Part shown: positions 7,726-14,200 of the stretch, in pieces
Layout: each line of letters opens with the position of its first letter
Position numbering within the stretch: position 1 is the stretch's first letter
Assembly: GCA_005889535.1 (NCBI GenBank)
Contig: VBHC01000119.1
Span: 1-47,533 of the forward strand
DNA: 47,533 bases
Source: Chloroflexota bacterium
GTDB taxonomy: Bacteria > Chloroflexota > Dormibacteria > CF-121
Reading direction: 5' to 3'
Program-made: the position numbers and the translations under genes
Notes under the pieces: generated by a model
What the model was told of the DNA's origin: nothing
The model's database searches: none
The model's input: the letters and a program-made list of their open reading frames with translations, nothing else

Positions 7726-8501
7726 CAGATGACTTTCAACTCCTTGAGGAATTCCGCCACCCGCTTTGCGCCTTCACCCTTGTCATCGATGACCTCACCG
7801 GCCTTTCGTGCTTCCGCCGGGGCGGCGCCGATCACCTCCTGGGTGAGCGCCGCCTTGCCCGCTTGCCCCTCGAGTCCGATGTCCTTCAATCCGACCTGCT
7901 TTACTTCTTTGTTCTTCGCCTGCATGATGCCGCGCAGCGCGGGATAGCGGGCCTCGTTGATGCCGCCCGTGACGGTGATGAGGGCGGGTAGCGGAGCCTC
8001 CACCACGTCGTAGCCATCATCGGTCTGCCGGTCGATCACGGCCTTCCCGTCGCCAACCTCCAGCTTCTTCGCGAAACTGAGCAGCGGCAGCCCGAGCAAT
8101 TCCGCAAGCTGGGCCGGGACCGCGCCTGATGAGCCGTCCGTGCTCTCCGTGCCGCAGATGATGAGCTCGTAGTTTTGACCCTTGGTGGCTGCCGCGATGG
8201 CGCGAGCCGTGCTTATGGCATCCGAGTTCTCCAGTCCGGGATCGGTGATCAGGATGCCCCGGTGGGCGCCCATGGCGAGGGCCCGACGGATCGCCTCGAG
8301 AGCCTTGGGAGGACCCATCGAGATGATGGTGACTTCTCCGCCGTCCTTTTCAACCAATTGCAAGCCGGCCTCGACCCCGTGTTCGTCACCAGGGTCCAAC
8401 ACCAGGTCCACGCCTTCGCGAACGAGGCGCTTTGTTTGCGGATCGAGCTTGCCTGGCGCATTGGGATCGGGGATCTGCTTGACGCAGACGAGCACATTCA
8501 T
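7725..8501 (-). CDS. etfB: Electron transfer flavoprotein subunit beta
   Basis: A 258-residue ETF beta subunit, normal length. Recognisable parts are MNVLVCVKQIPDPN at the start, DPGDEHGVEAGLQL, the GAHRGILITDP region, and the conserved CGTESTDGSSGAVPAQLAELLGLP stretch (shown only in part in the protein at about 136-158). It pairs with EtfA and holds the AMP in known structures. It is the first gene of the minus-strand string. Only 17 bases separate its ATG from the nearest start codon proposed for the divergent radical SAM gene, so promoter elements must overlap that gene, or the radical SAM start is further downstream. Confidence 0.95.
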   Translation of the reverse strand: MNVLVCVKQIPDPNAPGKLDPQTKRLVREGVDLVLDPGDEHGVEAGLQLVEKDGGEVTIISMGPPKALEAIRRALAMGAHRGILITDPGLENSDAISTARAIAAATKGQNYELIICGTESTDGSSGAVPAQLAELLGLPLLSFAKKLEVGDGKAVIDRQTDDGYDVVEAPLPALITVTGGINEARYPALRGIMQAKNKEVKQVGLKDIGLEGQAGKAALTQEVIGAAPAEARKAGEVIDDKGEGAKRVAEFLKELKVI

Positions 8502-8518
8502 GGCTGGCTCTTCCCATT

Positions 8519-9463
8519 ATGAGGAAGTTACCATGGATCGAACGGATGTTCTATCATGAAAAACCCATGCCCCGCACCGAGTACTTCGAGATCGTGGCGA
8601 AGTCCGCGCTCAACCGCGTTCAGCACATGGGATTCAACTGGTCGCTCAACCCGTACCAGGGTTGCTTCCATAGTTGCGTGTATTGCTTCGCCCGCGCCCA
8701 CGCCAAGCTGGCCGACCGCGATCCGGGTTCAGGCTTCTCGGCACGGGTCGGCGCCAAGGTCAACGTGCCCGACCTGCTTCGGCTGGAGCTTTCCCGGCCA
8801 GGCTGGAAGCGCGAGATGGTCGCGTTCGGAACCGCGACCGACCCGTACCAGCCGATCGAGGGCAGCTACAAACTCACCCGTCGGTGCCTGATGGCGTTCC
8901 GGGATCACCGGACGCCGATCGGCCTGATCACCAAAGGCACGATGGTGATCCGCGATATTGATGTCCTCGTCGAGTTGTCACGCCGAGCGAAGACCACGGT
9001 CTCCTTCAGCATCCCGACGATCGACGAGGAAGTCTGGGCCCGCACCGAGCCGGGAACACCACCGCCTCGTAAGCGGCTAAAGGTGCTCAAGGCCCTGGTT
9101 GATGCCGGCATCGAGGCGGGCGTCGGCATGGCGCCCGTCCTGCCGGGCCTTTCCGACTCACCGCGGCAGCTCGAGGCAACCGTAGCAGCGGCCGCGTCGG
9201 CCGGCGCCTGCTTCCTGTGGGCCAACGTTGTGTACCTGAAGCCCGGCACTAAGGAGCACTTCATGGAATTCGTTAGCCGCGAGTACCCCGAACTGCTCCC
9301 GAAATACCAGGGCCTGTTTCCGGGTGCCTATGCGCCTGCCGCCGTCAAATCGCCGGTCGTGGAGGCGGTGGGCGAGCTCAAGCGCCGATACGGCGTTGGC
9401 GATCGACGGGCCTGGCGGGCGGAGCCGCCGCCGGAGCCGGTCCAACTCGGTTTGGCCGTCTAG
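8519..9463 (+). CDS. Radical SAM protein, SplB-like / Rv2578c-type
   Basis: A protein of up to 314 residues with a radical SAM cluster motif C-x3-C-x2-C at Cys49, Cys53 and Cys56 (NPYQGCFHSCVYCFARAH). The KSALNRV segment before it and FGTATDPYQPIE after it are typical of the Rv2578c-like relatives of spore photoproduct lyase. These proteins use a 4Fe-4S cluster and SAM to form a 5'-deoxyadenosyl radical; the substrate of this subfamily is not known to me. The start is uncertain: ATG at 8519, 8546 or 8567. The later ones would leave 45-65 bases of divergent promoter space next to etfB. Conserved sequence starts at about PRTEYFE, which fits 8546 or 8567. Confidence 0.85.
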   Translation: MRKLPWIERMFYHEKPMPRTEYFEIVAKSALNRVQHMGFNWSLNPYQGCFHSCVYCFARAHAKLADRDPGSGFSARVGAKVNVPDLLRLELSRPGWKREMVAFGTATDPYQPIEGSYKLTRRCLMAFRDHRTPIGLITKGTMVIRDIDVLVELSRRAKTTVSFSIPTIDEEVWARTEPGTPPPRKRLKVLKALVDAGIEAGVGMAPVLPGLSDSPRQLEATVAAAASAGACFLWANVVYLKPGTKEHFMEFVSREYPELLPKYQGLFPGAYAPAAVKSPVVEAVGELKRRYGVGDRRAWRAEPPPEPVQLGLAV

Positions 9464-9506
9464 CCCGCCGCGCCGAGTCCCCGCCCCGATCGCTCCCTGT
9501 ATTCAT

Positions 9507-9535
9507 TTGACTTCGCCGCCCCAGTGTTCTACCGT
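9507..9535 (+). promoter_or_regulatory. Sigma-70-like promoter, probably leaderless
   Basis: TTGACT at 9507-9512 and TACCGT at 9530-9535 are separated by exactly 17 bases. The expected transcription start would fall at about 9542-9544, that is, at the GTG start of the zinc-ribbon gene at 9544. No Shine-Dalgarno is present, as expected for a leaderless transcript. Confidence 0.5.
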
Positions 9536-9543
9536 AGCCGCGA

Positions 9544-9858
9544 GTGCTCCGCTGGCTGAGCCGGCTGTTCCGGCAGCGCGACGAGGCTGAGATTGCCCCC
9601 GCAGCAGCACCACCACTAGCGACACCACCCCCTGCCGTGGTCGAGCCGACCCAAAGCGAAGCGGCAGCGACGGTGGAACCGGTTCAGGCGCTGGCCGTGG
9701 TGGAGCTGCCGACGGCGACGGCCGAGGCCGAGGCGAAGGAGACCTGCCCAACGTGCGGTCGCACCAGCGTCTTCGCCGGGCCACCAGGGCAACGGTTCTG
9801 CACCTATTGCGCGCTACGCGACGAGCTGTTCGAGCGTAGCGCGGCCGCCACCGAGTAA
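9544..9858 (+). CDS. Small Ala/Pro-rich protein with C-terminal zinc ribbon
   Basis: A 104-residue protein starting at GTG. Residues 1-12 are basic/hydrophobic (LRWLSRLFRQR), about 17-65 form an alanine-, proline- and glutamate-rich linker, and the C-terminal part has CPTCG and CTYC, a probable four-cysteine zinc site, followed by LRDELFERS. The amphipathic N-terminus plus linker suggests a tethered small adaptor, but no function is known. The promoter described at 9507-9535 would start transcription at the GTG. The stop is 9 bases before the next gene, so the two may be expressed together. Confidence 0.65.
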   Translation: MLRWLSRLFRQRDEAEIAPAAAPPLATPPPAVVEPTQSEAAATVEPVQALAVVELPTATAEAEAKETCPTCGRTSVFAGPPGQRFCTYCALRDELFERSAAATE

Positions 9859-9867
9859 GCCGCGACC

Positions 9868-10845
9868 GTGACCGTCTACCCCATTCTGTGGGATGGCGGC
9901 GTCTACCTCCCCGACCAGGGGCTCTGGCTCGATCCTCGCCAACCGCGACCGCGCGCGGTCATCAGCCACGCCCACAGCGACCATGTGGCCGCGCATCCAC
10001 TGGCGTATGCCACGCCCGCCACTCAGCGATTGGTTTCTCATCGGCGGCCATCCCTGGGCTCCGTTAAGGGCGTTCCATACGGCGAGCCGATCGCGCTCGA
10101 GCGATGCCGCCTGACATTCTTTCCGGCGGGCCACGTACTCGGGTCGGCACAGACGCTCCTGGAGACCGATTTCGGCCGCGTCCTGTATACCGGAGATCTA
10201 AAAACGCGCAGCGGATTCACGAGCGCGCCGGCGAAGCCGGTTCCCGCCGACGTCCTGGTTTTGGAGAGCACCTTCGGAAAGCCGCACTATCGCTTTCCCG
10301 CTGCCACCGAGGTGATCGCCGACATGGTTTCCTGGTGCCGGAGTGTGCTGGACGGCCACGCCACCCCGGTGCTGCTCGGCTACTCGCTTGGCAAGGGCCA
10401 GGAGATTCTCTCCGCTCTCGCCGCCGAGGGGCTGTGTATCGCCCTTCACCCGTCGTTATTCGGCGTGACGGAAGTGTATCGAGAGCTTGGCTGCGATTTC
10501 CCTGCCTACCAGTCGCTCGCCGAGCTCGACGCGACGCCAACCGTCGTCATCACCCCGCCTTCGGCCCGCCGCAATGGCCTCAAAGCGCTCGTGGGCGAAT
10601 TCAAAACGGCCGCCCTGACCGGCTGGGCGATGGACCGCAGTCTCAAGGACCGTCTGGAAGTGGACGCCGTCTTTCCCCTGTCCGACCACGCCGATTTCGA
10701 GGAGCTGTGTTGCTACGCGGAAGAGGTCGGGGCGGCCATGACCTATACCGTGCTCGGCTTCGATGAAGAGCTGGCGATGCATTTGCGACGACGGGGTCTG
10801 CGGGCGAAAGCGCTGACGGACTTCGACCAGCTGCGACTGTTTTGA
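9868..10845 (+). CDS. Metallo-beta-lactamase-fold nuclease (ligase-associated exonuclease-like)
   Basis: A 325-residue protein starting at GTG. The N-terminal metal motif HAHSDH (34-39) is followed by GHVLGSAQ (second metal histidine), LYTGDLKTR (aspartate ligand), a mid-part LESTFGKP and a late SDHADF histidine. This order is that of beta-CASP-related MBL proteins of the ligase-associated DNA exonuclease or CPSF-like group, about 330 residues, which cut nucleic acid with two zinc ions. No ATP-dependent DNA ligase or Lhr-type helicase lies next to it, so the DNA-repair role known for some relatives is inference. Confidence 0.82.
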   Translation: MTVYPILWDGGVYLPDQGLWLDPRQPRPRAVISHAHSDHVAAHPLAYATPATQRLVSHRRPSLGSVKGVPYGEPIALERCRLTFFPAGHVLGSAQTLLETDFGRVLYTGDLKTRSGFTSAPAKPVPADVLVLESTFGKPHYRFPAATEVIADMVSWCRSVLDGHATPVLLGYSLGKGQEILSALAAEGLCIALHPSLFGVTEVYRELGCDFPAYQSLAELDATPTVVITPPSARRNGLKALVGEFKTAALTGWAMDRSLKDRLEVDAVFPLSDHADFEELCCYAEEVGAAMTYTVLGFDEELAMHLRRRGLRAKALTDFDQLRLF

Positions 10846-10914
10846 GACGCCGGTCGCCACAATTCTGCAAGATCGTTTTGGACTGAGCGTTATCTCGGAT
10901 AAGCGCATGCGATT

Positions 10915-10939
10915 CGTGCGCCGCGGTTCGCCGCTCACG
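10915..10939 (+). promoter_or_regulatory. TTCG-capped leader hairpin before the micropeptide gene
   Basis: GCGG-TTCG-CCGC at 10923-10934 forms a four-pair stem with a stable tetraloop, extended by outer pairs CGTG (10915-10918) with CACG (10936-10939). The hairpin ends five bases before the AAGGAGG ribosome site at 10944. It may stabilise the 5' end or influence ribosome access. Confidence 0.45.
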
Positions 10940-10956
10940 CGATAAGGAGGTGACGC

Positions 10957-11016
10957 ATGGCGACCAGGAAGAAGGCCACGAAGAAGGCCAAGAAGTCGAC
11001 TCGGAAGAGCCGCTAA
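10957..11016 (+). CDS. 19-residue Lys/Arg-rich micropeptide
   Basis: ATG at 10957, nineteen codons, TAA at 11014-11016. The product is MATRKKATKKAKKSTRKSR, with 11 of 19 residues Lys or Arg. Support for expression is a perfect AAGGAGG Shine-Dalgarno at 10944-10950 with six bases to the ATG, a leader hairpin just upstream, and a strong terminator 12 bases after the stop. Composition resembles histone H1-like or HU-tail Lys/Ala repeats and small basic ribosomal proteins such as Thx, so nucleic-acid binding in the nucleoid or ribosome is a reasonable inference. I do not recognise a named family. It is too short for normal gene finders. The alternative is a leader peptide, but no gene follows on this strand before the terminator. 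Confidence 0.65.
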   Translation: MATRKKATKKAKKSTRKSR

Positions 11017-11028
11017 AGAGCGGTAACG

Positions 11029-11053
11029 AAAGGGGCCCGCAAGGGCCCCTTTT
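11029..11053 (+). terminator. Strong intrinsic terminator, possibly bidirectional
   Basis: A ten-pair stem AAAGGGGCCC / GGGCCCCTTT with a GCAA tetraloop (arms 11029-11038 and 11043-11052), ending in TTTT on the plus strand. It closes the micropeptide transcript. The reverse strand ends in TTTC, so it may also stop the minus-strand gene whose stop codon is at 11060. Confidence 0.88.
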
Positions 11054-11059
11054 CATTCT

Positions 11060-11428
11060 TCAAGTGCCGGTGGTAAAGGCGCGGATCGTCAACCCGGCCA
11101 TGAACAGGCCGGCGATGCCGTAGACGAGAGGCTCGCGACGCGGATCCCGTCCCGAGGTGTAGGTGGCGGCGATTGGCAGGACGACCACGAGCAAAATTCC
11201 GTAGAGCCAGTGCAGTCCGTCGTGCGGGCGACGTCCTCCGAAGAACAGGGCGATCCCGATCAGGCCCTGGACGATAAACAGGCCCTCGGTCAGCACCAAC
11301 GTCGACCGGAAGCCGCCGCTCGACGGCAACTTCCGGAAATAGACGACCAATCCCCAGATAGCGATGATCACGGTGATGAAGAGTCCTGCGCGGAACAGGC
11401 CGGCGTGAAGGAACAGAAGCGCGCTCAG
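11060..11428 (-). CDS. Small integral membrane protein
   Basis: The secure part is 103 residues from a GTG at 11371, but this start cuts the first membrane helix. The frame is open upstream and adds LSALLFLHAGLFRAGLFIT from a CTG at 11428. That CTG follows a GAGGAGG ribosome site and overlaps a TGA as CTGA, so I favour it (122 residues). Four hydrophobic segments are visible: about 4-28, 40-62, 70-88 and 100-118 in the longer form, with a GRRPHDGLHWLYG loop between the second and third. This layout resembles small DUF-type four-helix membrane proteins; no catalytic motif or function can be named. It lies downstream of the NUDIX gene. Confidence 0.65.
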   Translation of the reverse strand: MSALLFLHAGLFRAGLFITVIIAIWGLVVYFRKLPSSGGFRSTLVLTEGLFIVQGLIGIALFFGGRRPHDGLHWLYGILLVVVLPIAATYTSGRDPRREPLVYGIAGLFMAGLTIRAFTTGT

Positions 11429-11438
11429 GAGGCCTCCT

Positions 11439-11792
11439 CTAATTCCCCGACGCGGGAAATGGCGCCGTCGAGCGCCTCCCTGACTGAACCGGGTAGTTGT
11501 GCACCGTCTTGAAGACGAGCCCGTCTCCCCATCGAAAGGCGTACTTGACAGGCGGCAGTTGGGTCACGATTCGCAAGCGGCTCAACGGCAGGCCCGTCTC
11601 TTCCGCGATCTCCCGAAGCGCGGTCGCTTCAGGGGTTTCATCCTTCTCGATGTTTCCCTTGGGAAAGCTCCACCGACCATTCGCCTTGATGAGTGCGACC
11701 TGCGGCCCGGCCGCAGTCCGGCGGAAGACCACGCCACCCGCGGATACCTCTCGCCGGGCGCGGGCCGGCTGGCGTGGACGAGGCACCCGCAC
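11439..11792 (-). CDS. NUDIX hydrolase with damaged C-terminus
   Basis: About 117 residues from a GTG at 11792; longer frames run antisense into the PIG-L gene and are not used. The NUDIX box is visible: GNIEKDETPEATALREIAEETGL matches G-x5-E-x7-R-E-U-x-E-E-x-G (shown here only in part as REIAEETGL). An N-terminal SAGGVVFRR strand and PPVKYAFRWGDGLVFKTVHNY precede the end. NUDIX enzymes hydrolyse nucleoside diphosphates linked to another moiety. After HNYPVQ the frame gives a low-quality tail and stops at 11439. Another frame at 11425-11480 reads REALDGAISRVGELEEAS and stops at TGA, as expected for a genuine C-terminus. A deletion plus frameshift is likely. Confidence 0.72.
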   Translation of the reverse strand: MRVPRPRQPARARREVSAGGVVFRRTAAGPQVALIKANGRWSFPKGNIEKDETPEATALREIAEETGLPLSRLRIVTQLPPVKYAFRWGDGLVFKTVHNYPVQSGRRSTAPFPASGN

Positions 11793-11822
11793 ATTATCGT
11801 CCGGGCACCTAGACTGCTCGCG

Positions 11823-12587
11823 ATGACGCGTAACGGGCAGCGCTTGATGGTGGTGATGCCTCATCCCGACGACGAATGCTTCGGCTGCGCATCCACGATC
11901 GCCCGTTATGCCACCGAAGGCGCCAGCATCTCCCTGGTCACCATGACCCGAGGCGGCGCCGGATTCTGGAACGGGCGCGCCGCCGGCGACCTTCGCCGGC
12001 TGAGTGACGTTCGGGAACTGGAGCTTCGCGACGCCGCGGCCGACCTCGGAGTCCGCTTCGTAGAAGTGCTCGACTACCCGGATGGGGCGCTGGAGAAGGT
12101 CGAGGAGGTCGATGCGGTTCGGGAGCGCTTCATTGGCGACATCGTGCGCTGCCTTCGCCAACACCGGCCTCAGGCGGTCGTCTGCTTCGGCCCAGAAGGC
12201 GCCTACGGGCATCCCGACCACAAGGTCGTTAGCCGGCTGACGGTGCAGGCCTGCACATTGAGCGGTGATCCAACGGCCTTCGAGCTGGAGGCGCTCGCTC
12301 TCGGCCTCCTCCCCTGGTCGCCAAGCAAGCTCTATTTCCAGACGGCTACCGTCGCGACCGTGGACTCCCTGCAGCTTCCGGCGCAACCGCCGATCACGAC
12401 CCGGATCTCAGTCAGCGGATTTCAAAAGGCCAAGCTGCGCGCCTTCAGCCGCCACCGAACGCAGACCCAGGAGTGGGAGCCGCTTCGCAAATTTGTGGAA
12501 GCGCAGGGCGATGTCGAAGTTTTCTCGCTGGTTGGGGGAGCCCCCGGCCTCTCAGAGGACGACCTCTTTGCGGGTGTCGACCTCTAG
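11823..12587 (+). CDS. PIG-L family deacetylase
   Basis: A 254-residue LmbE/PIG-L zinc deacetylase, intact. The metal motif MPHPDDE is at 12-18 and the second metal region is YGHPDH; ELELRDAAADLGV and the LDYPDGAL segment lie between them. Relatives remove acetyl groups from N-acetylglucosamine-type conjugates, including mycothiol and its S-conjugates in actinobacteria. The ATG at 11823 is chosen because longer frames run into the divergent NUDIX gene; a TAGACT hexamer ends 7 bases upstream, suggesting a leaderless transcript. Both PIG-L genes in this window end in a similar SEDDLFAG / PEDDLFAG tail, so they are paralogues. Its stop overlaps the MFS gene stop (shared CTAG). Confidence 0.87.
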   Translation: MTRNGQRLMVVMPHPDDECFGCASTIARYATEGASISLVTMTRGGAGFWNGRAAGDLRRLSDVRELELRDAAADLGVRFVEVLDYPDGALEKVEEVDAVRERFIGDIVRCLRQHRPQAVVCFGPEGAYGHPDHKVVSRLTVQACTLSGDPTAFELEALALGLLPWSPSKLYFQTATVATVDSLQLPAQPPITTRISVSGFQKAKLRAFSRHRTQTQEWEPLRKFVEAQGDVEVFSLVGGAPGLSEDDLFAGVDL

Positions 12588-13855
12588 GGCACGACCGAGG
12601 CGCTGGCCCAACGCGCCTCCATCTCCCTCCCATCGCGGTCCTCGTGCCGGAGTCCGAGGGAAGCAAACAGGGCGGCCAGCACCAGCAGCGGAGGCAGCAG
12701 GATGAGCAGTGCAAGCTGCAGGCTGTGCAGGGCGTCCGAGACCCTGCCGATCGCCCAGGGCGCGTATGAGTCGCCCAGGAGATGCTCGATCAGGAGTGCG
12801 ATGGTCACCGCGCTCGCCCGTACAGTTGGCAGAACGACATTCTGTTTGATCGCGGTATAGGGACCGTTGTAGAGGTAAAGGGACGCGGCGCCAAGCAGGA
12901 ACATGGGCACGAACAGCACAAGGCTGGGCATCACCAGGGCCAGCGCTACCAACACCGCTCCGGCCAGAAACCCGGCAATCCCGACGGGAAGGTTGCTAGC
13001 AGCGCCCCGCCGCCGCGTGAGCCGATCGGCGATCGTCCCACCCAGGAGGGAGCCGGCGAGAAGCCCGACCACGAGCACGCCGCCCGCCAGAGTCCCCGCC
13101 GCGCCGGTGCCGAGCCCGAAGCGCCGGCTCAAGTAGGTGGGGAGCCAGAACGCCGCCCCGCCCAGGACGAAGAAGAGGGCGGTCTCGGCGGCGATGGTGG
13201 CCCTCAGCGCAGGGATCTCGAGCAGCCGGGCGAACGTCCGCCACGTGATCGGCGCGGCCGCGCGCGTTTGCGGGCCCCGCGCCTCCGCCGCGCCGCGGAG
13301 CGGCTCGCGCAGGCCGAATGCCAGCACGGCGAAGACCAGCCCAGGGACGGCCGTCATGTAGAAGGCGACCCGCCAGCCGAGGCTGCCGGCAATGATTCCA
13401 CCCCCGGCAAAGCCAACAGCGATGCCGACCGCGGTACCGGCCGCCCAGACCGACATCGCCCGCGCCCGCCCCTCTTTCCTGAAGTAGTCGCCCAGCAGGG
13501 CGGTGCCTGCCGGGTAATAGCTGGCCTCGCCGATCCCGAGGACGGCTCGCGCCATAAAGAGCTGGACATAGTTGCGGGCCAGTCCGGTGAACAGCGTCGC
13601 GAGGCTCCAGATGGTTACGCCGACGGCCACCACCGTCTTGCGAACTCCCCGGTCGGCCCAGATGCCGAACGGGATCGTCGCCACGGCGTACACCAGCAGA
13701 AAGGCGCTGCCCAGCAGGCCAACCTGGCTGTCAGTGAGATGGAATTCGCCCTGGATCTTGGTCGCCACCGCCGGCAGGATGTAGCGGTCCAGGTAATTGA
13801 GGAAGTTGATGCCCACCATTACAGCAAGGACGTAGCGCGGATATCCGCGTGGCAT
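12584..13855 (-). CDS. MFS transporter, Spinster-like
   Basis: A 423-residue major facilitator with about 12 membrane helices. NYLDRYILPAV in helix 1, the loop-2 signature FGIWADRGVRK and the GIGEASYYPAGTALL segment in helix 4-5 are those of Spinster-type carriers, which in animals export sphingolipids and lysophospholipids; bacterial members have few known substrates. The second half has the equivalent ADRLTRRRG loop. The last 25 residues are a charged cytoplasmic tail. The ATG at 13855 diverges from a small cupin gene across 19 bases. Substrate unknown. Confidence 0.86.
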   Translation of the reverse strand: MPRGYPRYVLAVMVGINFLNYLDRYILPAVATKIQGEFHLTDSQVGLLGSAFLLVYAVATIPFGIWADRGVRKTVVAVGVTIWSLATLFTGLARNYVQLFMARAVLGIGEASYYPAGTALLGDYFRKEGRARAMSVWAAGTAVGIAVGFAGGGIIAGSLGWRVAFYMTAVPGLVFAVLAFGLREPLRGAAEARGPQTRAAAPITWRTFARLLEIPALRATIAAETALFFVLGGAAFWLPTYLSRRFGLGTGAAGTLAGGVLVVGLLAGSLLGGTIADRLTRRRGAASNLPVGIAGFLAGAVLVALALVMPSLVLFVPMFLLGAASLYLYNGPYTAIKQNVVLPTVRASAVTIALLIEHLLGDSYAPWAIGRVSDALHSLQLALLILLPPLLVLAALFASLGLRHEDRDGREMEARWASASVVP

Positions 13856-13874
13856 CGAGGAGCATTATGGATTG

Positions 13875-14141
13875 ATGGCTGACGGTGTGGAGCAGAAACT
13901 ACGAGGCGAGGCGGACCACTGCTACCAGTGGAGCACCGGGCCGGGCGCGGTCTACGCCGTCCACGACCATCCTTACCGAAAGATTCTCTATGTCGACCAG
14001 GGCTCGATCACGTTCACACCTGCAGGCCGAGCGCCCATCGAGATGCGAGCCGGGGACCGCATGGACCTTCCGGCCGGAACGCCCCACGGCGCAATCGTTG
14101 GCCCCGATGGCGTCGTCTGCTGGGAAGGTCGAGGGAAGTGA
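13875..14141 (+). CDS. Small single-domain cupin
   Basis: An 88-residue cupin from the ATG at 13875; a TTG one codon earlier (13872) is also in frame. Motifs are VHDHPYRKILYVDQGSI (metal-side histidines and a beta strand) and GDRMDLPAGTPHGAIVG, the second cupin motif with its histidine. This is the minimal length of a complete cupin barrel. It may bind a metal or small ligand and perhaps regulate the adjacent transporter, but no role is established. It is transcribed divergently from the MFS gene. Confidence 0.78.
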   Translation: MADGVEQKLRGEADHCYQWSTGPGAVYAVHDHPYRKILYVDQGSITFTPAGRAPIEMRAGDRMDLPAGTPHGAIVGPDGVVCWEGRGK

Positions 14142-14200
14142 GGCTCCGGGCGAACGATTTTTAGCGAGCGCGTCCGTTCCGACAGACAGCTGTCGTAACG

